DNA of 9,774 nt from CALDSL01 sp039810245. GTDB taxonomy: Bacteria > Chloroflexota > Anaerolineae > Anaerolineales > Anaerolineaceae. The position numbers were made by a program, and so were the translations under genes. Shown here in pieces: positions 1 to 6,586 of the stretch (position 1 is the stretch's first letter; the number at the start of each line of letters is the position of its first letter). The stretch lies in NCBI GenBank assembly GCA_039810245.1, contig JBDHWQ010000045.1, positions 1 through 9,774 on the forward strand, written 5' to 3'. The notes under the pieces were generated by a model. It saw nothing but the letters and a program-made list of their open reading frames with translations. It was not told where the DNA came from and searched no databases.

Positions 1-675
1 GCCAAGGGCATTCTCACCGCGCTGGGCATCCCGGGCGACAAATGGACCAAAGACAACCCGGCCAAGGTGGTGCTCTCTGGCGGCTCTCCCACTGACAACA
101 ACGCTGTGCTCGTTCGCCAGGGCCAGATGGAAGTACTCCAGCCCTTCATCGATCAAGGCGTGATCAAGATTGTAGCCGACCAGTGGGTGGACAACTGGGA
201 TGCCGCCAACGCCCTCAAGATGATGGAGAACATCCTGACTGCCAACAACAACCAGATCGATGCCGTAGTCGCCTCAAACGACGGGACGGCTCTGGGTGAG
301 CTGCAGGCCCTCAAGGCGCAGGGCCTGGCCGGAAAAGTTCCGATCTCGGGCCAGGACGCAACCGCCGATGGCTGCAACAGCATCGTGAAGGGCGAGCAGA
401 CCGTGACGGTGTACAAAGACATCCGCCTGCTGGCCCCGAAGGCAGTGGAGATGATGGATGCCCTGATCAACGGCAAGCCCATCACAGGCGTAAAGGCGTA
501 TTCGCTGAAGCTCCTGACCGGCAAAGACCTGCCCGGTGACATCCAGGCTGTGTTCCTGCCCGTTGTTCAGGTGACCAAGGATAACGTGTACGATCAGATC
601 GTCGTCAGCGGTTTCCAGCCATACGACGCTGTCTATCGCGATATCCCCGAAGGCGAACGGCCCGCCAAACCCTAA
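1..675 (+). CDS. xylF: D-xylose-type ABC transporter substrate-binding protein, 3' part (N-terminus outside window)
   Basis: The reading frame is open from base 1 to a TAA at 673-675, giving 224 residues of the C-terminal part of a type 1 periplasmic sugar-binding protein. It captures a pentose outside the membrane and hands it to the XylGH complex. Visible family motifs, numbered from base 1, are the SGGSPTDNNA segment (residues 27-36), a tryptophan-rich hinge stretch near residue 62, TANNNQIDAVVASNDGTA (about 80-97) and SGQDAT (about 117-122); these closely resemble E. coli XylF. The signal peptide and the first lobe are missing only because the window begins inside the gene. It is followed by a strong hairpin and then xylG and xylH on the same strand, the usual order of this transporter. 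Xylose is the best guess; related pentoses or glucose cannot be excluded from sequence alone. Confidence 0.92.
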   Translation, partial: AKGILTALGIPGDKWTKDNPAKVVLSGGSPTDNNAVLVRQGQMEVLQPFIDQGVIKIVADQWVDNWDAANALKMMENILTANNNQIDAVVASNDGTALGELQALKAQGLAGKVPISGQDATADGCNSIVKGEQTVTVYKDIRLLAPKAVEMMDALINGKPITGVKAYSLKLLTGKDLPGDIQAVFLPVVQVTKDNVYDQIVVSGFQPYDAVYRDIPEGERPAKP

Positions 676-678
676 TCC

Positions 679-749
679 ATAGCTTTCCTGTTGGATATTC
701 TTCCGCGCTCGAGGGAAAACCTCGGGCGCGGAAGGCAAAAGAAAGCTAT
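679..749 (+). promoter_or_regulatory. Nested intercistronic hairpin between xylF and xylG
   Basis: The 134-base gap between xylF and xylG holds two nested inverted repeats. The inner one pairs 700-714 with 720-734: 15 pairs, one of them G-U, around a GAAAA loop. The outer one pairs 679-687 (ATAGCTTTC) with 741-749 (GAAAGCTAT), a perfect 9-base match. The hairpin lies only four bases after the xylF stop codon and is followed by GCAAAAG rather than a T-run, so it is not a good intrinsic terminator. By analogy with other binding-protein operons, it probably protects the 3' end of the xylF message from exonucleases or causes partial loss of downstream transcript, giving more XylF than XylGH. The pairing is seen directly; the role is inferred. 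Confidence 0.7.
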
Positions 750-754
750 ATAAT
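749..754 (+). promoter_or_regulatory. Possible -10 element upstream of xylG
   Basis: A perfect TATAAT lies 60 bases before the xylG start, overlapping the last base of the outer hairpin arm. No convincing TTGACA-like -35 is present about 17 bases upstream, where GC-rich hairpin sequence lies instead. It could support a weak internal promoter for xylGH, or be a chance A/T-rich match. Confidence 0.2.
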
Positions 755-803
755 AACCAGTAGAAACGGTACATCCCCTTCTCGAAGTTCTTAAAAACAA
801 TAC

Positions 804-807
804 AGGA
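804..807 (+). promoter_or_regulatory. Ribosome binding site for xylG (favours start at 816)
   Basis: AGGA is the only Shine-Dalgarno-like sequence here. It lies two bases before the ATG at 810 but eight bases before the in-frame ATG at 816, a much better spacing, so translation more likely begins at 816. Confidence 0.5.
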
Positions 808-809
808 TT

Positions 810-2339
810 ATGCCGATGGATGAAGACATCATTCTCGATTTTCAGCATATAACCAAGCGGTTTCCCGGCATCGTGGCCCTCGACGACGTCAGCTTTCAGG
901 TCCGGCGAGGTGAGATCCACGGCCTGTGCGGTGAGAATGGGGCCGGAAAATCTACCCTGATGAAAATCCTGTCGGGCGTCTATCCTTATGGCGATTACGA
1001 AGGAAACATAATCTACGATGGGCAGGAGCTGAAGCTGGAAGGCAGCGCCATCCACCAGGCAGCGCAAGAAGGGATTGCCATTGTTTACCAGGAACTGACA
1101 TTGGTACCCGGGATGACGGTGGGGGAAAATATCTTTCTGGGTCGAGAGCCGGTTGAGTATGGGGCGATCCTCTGGGACCGGGTTTATGCGGATACGCAAA
1201 AGATCCTGAACGAATATAAGATGAACGTTCACCCTCAGGAGATTGTCAGGAACCTGGGGGTTGGCAAAATGCAAATGACCGAGATCGCCAAAGCGCTTTC
1301 GGAGAATGCCAAAGTATTGATCCTGGATGAACCCACCAGCGCCCTTTCTGAGGCCGAGGTAAGCCAACTAATGGAAATCCTCGAAACCCTGAAGTCGCAT
1401 GGCGTAACCTGCATATACATTACCCATAAGTTGGAAGAGTTCTTCCGTATTACCGACCGGGTTACCGTCTTGCGGGATGGGAAAGTTGTCACCACGCAGG
1501 AGACCAGTAATCTCACTTCTGAGAAGCTGGTCCACTATATGGTCGGCCGGGAGATGAAAGAGCGCTTCCCGAAAGGTAACAGGCAGCCGGGCGAAGTGAT
1601 TTTCGAAGTAAATGACTTACACGCTCTGGACCCTGATAAGGGACGTGAAGTACTCAAAGGCGTTTCGTTTGACGTGCGTAAAGGTGAAATCCTGGGCATT
1701 GCAGGTTTGATGGGCTCTGGCCGGACGGAACTGGTGATGACCATTTTTGGCGAGTACGGCAAAATTACGCGGGGAACGCTCAAGCTCTCGGGTCGCGAGA
1801 TCATCATACATAACGGCCACGAAGCCATGCAGTATGGCATCAGCCTTGTGCCAGAAGATCGCAAACAGCACGGTCTGGTGTTGATATCCTCGATCTTAAA
1901 GAACATTACTCTTCCGAACCTGGATCGTTTTTCGTCCTTTATGCGCGTGAATCAGGACCTCGAGCTGTCTGAAAGCATGGCGTTTGCCAAAGACCTGGCC
2001 ATCAAAGCGCCTAACCTGTTTGTTCCCGTTGAATCGCTCTCGGGCGGTAACCAGCAGAAAGTGGTAATTGCCAAATGGTTGATGTCGAAACCCCAGATTC
2101 TCATCATGGACGATCCTACCCGGGGCGTTGACGTTGGCGCAAAGTATGAAATCTATAAGCTCATGAACGAACTGGCGGAAAGAGGCATTTCCATTATCAT
2201 GATTTCGAGTGATCTGCAAGAAGTGCTCGGGATGAGTGATCGGGTTATGGTGATGTGCAAAGGCAGTTCCAACGGGACGCTGGATATCGCCGAAGCAACG
2301 CAAGAACGGATTATGGCACTGGCAACCGGCATTGCCTGA
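810..2339 (+). CDS. xylG: D-xylose-type ABC transporter ATP-binding protein with two nucleotide-binding domains
   Basis: This 509-residue protein powers pentose import at the inner face of the membrane and has the usual length and layout of the XylG/RbsA family. The first domain has Walker A GENGAGKST (41-49), a degenerate signature LGVGKMQ (149-155), Walker B LILDEPT (170-176) and the switch His in YITHK (207). The second has an altered P-loop GLMGSGRTE (299-307), a full signature LSGGNQQK (410-417) and Walker B LIMDDPTRG (431-439). The P-loop and first signature changes are normal for this family. Asp435 in place of the usual catalytic Glu is less usual. The ATG at 816 gives a 507-residue product and has better ribosome-site spacing than the ATG at 810 annotated here. 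The gene follows xylF across a hairpin and is 32 bases before xylH, so the three should be co-transcribed. Confidence 0.95.
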   Translation: MPMDEDIILDFQHITKRFPGIVALDDVSFQVRRGEIHGLCGENGAGKSTLMKILSGVYPYGDYEGNIIYDGQELKLEGSAIHQAAQEGIAIVYQELTLVPGMTVGENIFLGREPVEYGAILWDRVYADTQKILNEYKMNVHPQEIVRNLGVGKMQMTEIAKALSENAKVLILDEPTSALSEAEVSQLMEILETLKSHGVTCIYITHKLEEFFRITDRVTVLRDGKVVTTQETSNLTSEKLVHYMVGREMKERFPKGNRQPGEVIFEVNDLHALDPDKGREVLKGVSFDVRKGEILGIAGLMGSGRTELVMTIFGEYGKITRGTLKLSGREIIIHNGHEAMQYGISLVPEDRKQHGLVLISSILKNITLPNLDRFSSFMRVNQDLELSESMAFAKDLAIKAPNLFVPVESLSGGNQQKVVIAKWLMSKPQILIMDDPTRGVDVGAKYEIYKLMNELAERGISIIMISSDLQEVLGMSDRVMVMCKGSSNGTLDIAEATQERIMALATGIA

Positions 2340-2360
2340 TCGAGAAATTATCCTTTTCAA

Positions 2361-2367
2361 GAGGTGG
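2361..2367 (+). promoter_or_regulatory. Ribosome binding site for xylH
   Basis: GAGGTGG, a strong Shine-Dalgarno match, ends four bases before the ATG at 2372. It fixes the xylH start there rather than at the upstream in-frame ATG at 2255, which would overlap the end of xylG by 85 bases and add a non-family N-terminal extension of 39 residues. Confidence 0.8.
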
Positions 2368-2371
2368 ATCC

Positions 2372-3586
2372 ATGGATATCTCAACATTCGGCCAAAAGGC
2401 TCGCAAAGACGGCGATTCGCATAAAACCACCGCGTTGAGCCAACAACGCCGCAATATTCAGACGTACATCATTATCATTCTGTTGATTGCCATTTGGGGT
2501 ATCTTTGCCATTGCCACCAAAGGCGGTTATCTTTCCTCGCAGAACATATCCAACCTGTTCCGGCAAATGACGGTTACATCCCTGCTGGCTGCCGGCATGG
2601 TGTTGGTCATGGTAATCGGCGGCATCGACCTGTCGGTCGGCAAGCTGGCTGGTTTTGTTTCGGTGGTGGTTGCGCTCTTCCAGCGGGACATTTGGATCCA
2701 GATCATTCCCAACCAGCCTATCCTGGCCGCAGCCCTTTCGGTTGTGGTTGGGTTGTTTGTGGGGGCACTGTTTGGGATCTTCCAGGCCTACATCATTGCA
2801 TACCTGCGCGTTCCGGCGTTTATCGTGACGCTGGGCGGCCAGTTTATTCTGAACGGCGGTATTCTGCTCGTCACGGCTGGCAAGACGATTGCCGCCAACC
2901 AGCCCGGTTTTAGCGACATTGCCCAGGGGTACCTGCCTAAATCCGCCGGCTGGGTACTGGCGGCGGTAGTGATCGCGGCGCTTTTCGTGTTGATGTTCCA
3001 GGATCGCCGCGCGAAAGCGCGCTTTGGTTTTGCGCCAAAACCCATTTACCAGGGCATTTCCCGGACCGTTTTTTTCTCGGTACTGGTTCTACTGTACGTG
3101 TTCATTGTCAACCAGTACAAAGGCGTGCAGATCCCGGTGTTGATCTTGGGCATGACTGTGATCGTTATGTCGTACATTTCTACCAACACGCGCTTCGGCC
3201 GCTATGCTTATGCACTGGGCGGTAACCGCGAAGCCGCGCGCCTGTCGGGCATCAATATCAAGAAGCAGACCTTCCTGATCTTTGTGCTCATGGGCGTGCT
3301 GTGCGGTCTGGCCGGCGTGGTGCTGGCCTCGTACGTTGGTTATGGCACAATCGCGGCCGGAGCCGGGTACGAATTGGATGCCATTGCCAGTTGCGTGCTG
3401 GGCGGAACCTCTACCCTGGGCGGTTCGGGCACTATATTTGGGGCTATGGTTGGCGCGCTGATCATGACCAGCCTGAATACGGGTCTCCAAATGATGAACG
3501 TGGCCCCGGCCTGGCAATATGTGCTACGCGGCGCAGTGCTGGTGCTGGCGGTGGTCATTGACGTTTATTTCAAGAAAAGCAACTAA
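2372..3586 (+). CDS. xylH: D-xylose-type ABC transporter permease
   Basis: The product is a 404-residue integral membrane protein of the branched-chain/ribose/xylose permease family (BPD_transp_2), close to the length of E. coli XylH. After a hydrophilic cytoplasmic N-terminus of about 30 residues, hydrophobic segments run almost continuously, starting with TYIIIILLIAIWGIFAIA (31-48). Family landmarks are GGIDLSVG (83-90), a segment around LRVPAFIVTLGG (145-156), the cytoplasmic coupling region ALGGNREAARLSGI (281-294), which would contact XylG, and GGTSTLGGSGT (344-354) near the C-terminus. The start at 2372 is chosen for its strong ribosome site. It is the last gene of the xylFGH group and is followed 16 bases later by a terminator. 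The match to the xylose branch rather than ribose is supported mainly by its XylF and XylG neighbours. Confidence 0.95.
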   Translation: MDISTFGQKARKDGDSHKTTALSQQRRNIQTYIIIILLIAIWGIFAIATKGGYLSSQNISNLFRQMTVTSLLAAGMVLVMVIGGIDLSVGKLAGFVSVVVALFQRDIWIQIIPNQPILAAALSVVVGLFVGALFGIFQAYIIAYLRVPAFIVTLGGQFILNGGILLVTAGKTIAANQPGFSDIAQGYLPKSAGWVLAAVVIAALFVLMFQDRRAKARFGFAPKPIYQGISRTVFFSVLVLLYVFIVNQYKGVQIPVLILGMTVIVMSYISTNTRFGRYAYALGGNREAARLSGINIKKQTFLIFVLMGVLCGLAGVVLASYVGYGTIAAGAGYELDAIASCVLGGTSTLGGSGTIFGAMVGALIMTSLNTGLQMMNVAPAWQYVLRGAVLVLAVVIDVYFKKSN

Positions 3587-3602
3587 CGCGGGAACGAAAG
3601 CT

Positions 3603-3642
3603 AAAACCGGCGGACGAGAAACCTCGCCTGCCGGTTTTTTTA
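3603..3642 (+). terminator. Intrinsic terminator after xylH, possibly bidirectional
   Basis: ACCGGC (3606-3611) pairs with GCCGGT (3630-3635). An inner CGAG/CTCG stem closes over an AAAC loop, with one mismatch between the two stems. Seven T residues follow (3635-3641), making a good rho-independent terminator for xylFGH. The A-run before the stem gives four T residues on the opposite strand, so the same structure may also stop the converging minus-strand operon, whose last gene ends at 3715. No better minus-strand terminator is visible in the rest of the 128-base gap, which otherwise shows nothing recognisable. Confidence 0.85.
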
Positions 3643-3714
3643 TGGCACAAGTAGCACAGGTATCATCCAACAGGCTGAAGCAGGAACGCCTGCCGGATCA
3701 GCCAGCACGAAGGA

Positions 3715-4596
3715 TCACAAAGCGATCTGCACCGGCGTCATGTTTCCGTTGACGAAGCTGAGCAGGCTGCCGTCCATTCGCAGCGGCGGGTTGTTTTGGT
3801 AGCATGCGCGTACCCGGTCATAATCGGGCGCGTCCACCGCAGTGAGCGCAGAGACCTCGTCCAGCAGCGCCAGCTCATCCACATCGTCCAAAGTTTCCGA
3901 CAGGATTATGCCCCAGCAGTCCCACGGCAGCAGCTCCACGCGGTTGAGGGCGGCCAGGTCACGCACCAGGTTACCGCGGATGAAGCCCAGGCCGGCCATG
4001 TCGAAGATACCGAAAGTGTTGGGATCGGCCGCGCCGCTGCGCGCCATGTGCCAGGCTTTTCCGCCCACGATGAACTGGTCGCGCGGCACGTCCAGCGGAT
4101 CAAAGGTGAGGCCCAATTTTTCGCTCTGGAATGTGTCCAACTGCGCGTCCACCAGCACCCAGCGCCCCTGCTGTATGTTCCAATATTCGGCCACCCAGTG
4201 GTCTTCATAATGCTCAGGCATGAAGTAGGCGCCAAAGCCACAACGCGCGCGCGCCGGAATGCCCCGCGCGCGCAGCATGGATACCAGCAGGGTGGAAAAG
4301 TCGCGGCAGTTGCCCGCCAGCTTCTTCTCCAGCGCGCGTGGTTCGGCCAGCGGATGAGAATCCAATTGGAGTGCGCGCTCCAGCCGGCGCGGGATGGTGC
4401 GCAACTGCACCTCAGCCTGGCGCTCCGGGGTAAGCTCTAGCCCGTAGCGCGCGGCCCAAAAGATGTGTACGTTCAGCCCCTGCACTACGCGCACCAGGGA
4501 TTCAACATCATTGCGAAGGTCACGGTACAGGTGCGCGTATGCGCCCGGGTCACTGATCGGCCCCTGACAGGCATAATATTCCTGCTCGTTTTGCAT
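3715..4596 (-). CDS. Transglutaminase-like (papain-fold) domain protein
   Basis: This 293-residue protein has the core of the transglutaminase-like superfamily. A Cys lies in AGNCRDFSTLL (Cys97) at the head of a helix, a His in DHWVAEYW (His133) and an Asp in WVLVDAQLD (Asp150), in the order and spacing of the family's catalytic triad. There is no signal peptide or membrane segment, so it is probably cytoplasmic. The family includes peptidases, peptide N-glycanase-like and amide-modifying enzymes; the substrate cannot be told from sequence. The regions before residue 45 and after about 160 are not recognised as separate domains. AGGAA lies six bases before the start. It begins 14 bases after the kinase gene and is the last gene of the minus-strand operon, which suggests a link to the imported compound, for example hydrolysis of an amide-linked conjugate. 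That link is inference only. Confidence 0.8.
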   Translation of the reverse strand: MQNEQEYYACQGPISDPGAYAHLYRDLRNDVESLVRVVQGLNVHIFWAARYGLELTPERQAEVQLRTIPRRLERALQLDSHPLAEPRALEKKLAGNCRDFSTLLVSMLRARGIPARARCGFGAYFMPEHYEDHWVAEYWNIQQGRWVLVDAQLDTFQSEKLGLTFDPLDVPRDQFIVGGKAWHMARSGAADPNTFGIFDMAGLGFIRGNLVRDLAALNRVELLPWDCWGIILSETLDDVDELALLDEVSALTAVDAPDYDRVRACYQNNPPLRMDGSLLSFVNGNMTPVQIAL

Positions 4597-4602
4597 GGCT
4601 GC

Positions 4603-4607
4603 TTCCT
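4603..4607 (-). promoter_or_regulatory. Ribosome binding site for the transglutaminase-like gene
   Basis: AGGAA on the minus strand lies six bases before the ATG at 4596, supporting that start. It sits in the 14-base gap after the kinase stop codon. Confidence 0.6.
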
Positions 4608-4610
4608 ATC

Positions 4611-5477
4611 CTAACGCTCCAGATTGGCACGCACTTCCTCAATGCTGCCCTTCCACGGGCCGGGTACTTCCTGCTTGCGCGAGGTAATCTCGGCCGCCCA
4701 GCGGCAGGCTTCCTGCGGTGCGCTGTCCAGCCGTTTGGCGATGTAGGTTGAGAAGCAGGTATCGCCGCGGCCGGTGCGGCCGGCGAACGAGCGCGGGTTG
4801 AAGGGCGCCCAGAAGGTTTCGCCTTCCACCGAGGCAGTCACGCCGGACGATTCGGTCATCACAATTTCGCGCGGGCCCATGGCATGGATGATGCGCGCTG
4901 CCTCGGCCAGGGTATCCGCGCCGGTGATGAACTCGGCTTCGGCCCGGTCGACTTTGAGGTAGGTAACGTGCCGCAGGCCTTCGTGCATCTGCTCCCAGGG
5001 GCGAAACTCCAGCCCATCACCCACCGGCACGCGGATGAAACCCTGGATGTCCATCGCCAGCGGGGCGCGCTGCGACAAAGACGCCAGCAGCGGCAGGTCC
5101 ACCTCGCCGGCATACAGCGGTGTGAGCATGATACGCCGCGTAGGAAGATCGGGGATTTCTTCCAGGCGGTACGCGCCACCAAAACCAATCGGCTTGGTGA
5201 TACGCCGTTCCATATCGCTGGACTGGTAGAAATTGGCGATGCCCGAGGTGCCATCGGCCGCTGTTGGATAGATCGGGATGCCCTCGGCTTTCAGCTCATC
5301 GAGGCGTGGGAAGTCATCCGGGTGCAGGCGGGTGACCACGGCAACGCGGTAGCCCAGGCGGTGTACCACCACGCTGCCATAATACACGCCACCCCCCGAG
5401 GCGATCTCCTCGACACCATCGACGATCAGTTTGTCTTTGGCAAAATTGCCGATCATCAAAATGTCGAGCTCAGGCAT
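4611..5477 (-). CDS. PfkB-family (ribokinase-like) carbohydrate kinase
   Basis: This 288-residue protein fits the ribokinase/PfkB fold, which transfers phosphate from ATP to a sugar or nucleoside hydroxyl. The N-terminal strand DILMIGNFAKDKL (5-17), the glycine-rich ASGGGVYYGSVV (26-37) and the following RLGYRVAVVTRLHPDDF segment match the sugar-binding half. Near the C-terminus, GRTGRGDTCFSTY (233-245) is the PfkB signature 2 region, with Asp239 as the likely catalytic base; the usual GAGD is GRGD here. The start at 5477 has a GGAG seven bases upstream and matches the family N-terminus. An in-frame ATG at 5519 would add 14 unrelated residues inside the ATPase gene. The first eight bases overlap the end of the ATPase gene (ATGCCTGA), so translation is probably coupled. 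The substrate is unknown; the setting suggests it phosphorylates a product of the neighbouring transporter. Confidence 0.88.
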   Translation of the reverse strand: MPELDILMIGNFAKDKLIVDGVEEIASGGGVYYGSVVVHRLGYRVAVVTRLHPDDFPRLDELKAEGIPIYPTAADGTSGIANFYQSSDMERRITKPIGFGGAYRLEEIPDLPTRRIMLTPLYAGEVDLPLLASLSQRAPLAMDIQGFIRVPVGDGLEFRPWEQMHEGLRHVTYLKVDRAEAEFITGADTLAEAARIIHAMGPREIVMTESSGVTASVEGETFWAPFNPRSFAGRTGRGDTCFSTYIAKRLDSAPQEACRWAAEITSRKQEVPGPWKGSIEEVRANLER

Positions 5478-6558
5478 GCACCGTCTCCGCAGGCAGCACC
5501 TGGATGAAGTCTTCAGCAAAACTCACGTACACCTTCGAGCCCGCGGGGATCACTTCCATCTGACGGGGGTCGGTTTCCACGCCGGTGATCGTCTGCCCGT
5601 CCACGGTGACGTCGTATTCCACCATATCGCCCAGGTACACCGCGCGCTTGACCATGCCTTCATACGTACCGCTGGACTGCTGCACGCGCACCATTTCGGG
5701 GCGCACGATCAGCGTCACCTGCTCGCCGGGGGTAAAGTTGCGCTCACGGCTGCCTACCCACAATGGCTTGCCCAGCATATTGATCGCAATGCTTTTTTCG
5801 GTCTTGCTTTCCACCGTGCCGGGGAGAAAGTTCGCCCGGCCAATAAAGTTCGCCACAAACCGGCTGCTCGGGAAACGGTACACTTCTACCGGCGTGCCGA
5901 TTTGCTCAATCAGGCCATTGTTCATAATCACGATGCGGTCGGAGAGCGTCATGGCTTCGATCTGGTCGTGAGTCACGTACACGCTGGTAATATTCAATTC
6001 CTGCTGGATGCGGCGGATCTCGGTGCGCATCTCTTCGCGCAGCTTCGCGTCCAGGTTGGAGAGCGGCTCGTCCATCAACAGCACTTTGGGCTCCATCACC
6101 AGGGCGCGCGCCAGGGCTACGCGCTGCTGCTGCCCACCGGAGAGCTGGTTAGGGGCGCGGTCGCCATAGCCTTCCAAATGCACCAGGTCGAGCACGCGGT
6201 CGACGCGTTTTTTGATCACATCGCGCGCCAGGCGCTGGACATTGAGCCCATAGGCCACGTTCTCGAACACCGTCAAGTGTGGGAAAATGGCATAGCTCTG
6301 GAACACCATGCTCATATCGCGCTTGTGGGGGGGCAAGTCGTTGATCTTCTTGCCATCCAGCACAATCTCACCCGAAGTGGGAAATTCAAACCCGGCGATC
6401 ATGCGCAGCGTGGTGGTCTTACCGCAGCCGGACGGGCCGAGCAGGGTCACCAGCTCGCCTTTCTCGATCTGCAGATTGACGTCTTTCACCGCATTGACTT
6501 CGCCAACGCCCCCACGGGGCGGAAAGGTTTTGGTGATGTTCTCTAACGTCAGGTACAT
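5470..6558 (-). CDS. ABC transporter ATP-binding protein, PotA/FbpC/AfuC type
   Basis: This 362-residue ATPase drives the importer formed with the upstream permease and binding protein. The nucleotide-binding domain is intact: Walker A GPSGCGKTT (41-49), Q-loop Gln87 in VFQSYA, signature LSGGQQQR (139-146), Walker B VLLMDEP (159-165), D-loop SNLD (167-170) and switch His197 in YVTHDQ. From about residue 245 follows a C-terminal TOBE-like domain (RANFLPGTVESKT, then VRPEMVRV and YLGDMVEYDV), typical of the CUT1/PotA/Fbp group and often regulatory or structural. A strong GAGGAGA lies five bases before the ATG. The gene lies 28 bases after the permease gene and overlaps the kinase gene by eight bases. 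Family membership is firm, but it does not define the substrate: close relatives serve iron, polyamines, sugars, sugar phosphates and phosphonates. Confidence 0.95.
   Translation of the reverse strand: MYLTLENITKTFPPRGGVGEVNAVKDVNLQIEKGELVTLLGPSGCGKTTTLRMIAGFEFPTSGEIVLDGKKINDLPPHKRDMSMVFQSYAIFPHLTVFENVAYGLNVQRLARDVIKKRVDRVLDLVHLEGYGDRAPNQLSGGQQQRVALARALVMEPKVLLMDEPLSNLDAKLREEMRTEIRRIQQELNITSVYVTHDQIEAMTLSDRIVIMNNGLIEQIGTPVEVYRFPSSRFVANFIGRANFLPGTVESKTEKSIAINMLGKPLWVGSRERNFTPGEQVTLIVRPEMVRVQQSSGTYEGMVKRAVYLGDMVEYDVTVDGQTITGVETDPRQMEVIPAGSKVYVSFAEDFIQVLPAETVHA
5484..5488 (-). promoter_or_regulatory. Ribosome binding site for the PfkB kinase, inside the ATPase gene
   Basis: GGAGA on the minus strand, with GGAG seven bases before the ATG at 5477, lies within the last codons of the ATPase gene. 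It decides the kinase start in favour of 5477 over 5519. Confidence 0.6.
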
Positions 6559-6563
6559 GGCTT

Positions 6564-6570
6564 TCTCCTC
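6564..6570 (-). promoter_or_regulatory. Ribosome binding site for the ABC ATPase
   Basis: GAGGAGA on the minus strand, five bases before the ATG at 6558, is a near-consensus site and fixes the ATPase start. It fills most of the 28-base gap after the permease gene. Confidence 0.7.
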
Positions 6571-6586
6571 GTTCGGGTATGCTGCG

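Noticed and set aside
2255..2371. Possible 39-residue N-terminal extension of xylH
   Set aside because: It would overlap xylG by 85 bases, its sequence is unlike a permease N-terminus, and a strong ribosome site sits just before the ATG at 2372.
4244..4273. Two alternating CG tracts (4244-4254 and 4265-4273), possible Z-DNA or recombination-prone sites
   Set aside because: Both lie in frame within the transglutaminase-like gene and simply encode Ala/Arg-rich residues; there is no sign of a function beyond coding.
5478..5519. Possible 14-residue N-terminal extension of the PfkB kinase
   Set aside because: The extension lies within the ATPase gene, is Cys/Arg-rich, and is not needed: the family N-terminus and a GGAG site both support the ATG at 5477.
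5431..6546. Long plus-strand open frame of 371 codons opposite the ABC ATPase gene
   Set aside because: It lies wholly opposite an intact ATPase and the kinase start, is rich in His and Gln as expected of an antisense reading of GC-rich codons, and matches no family I recognise.
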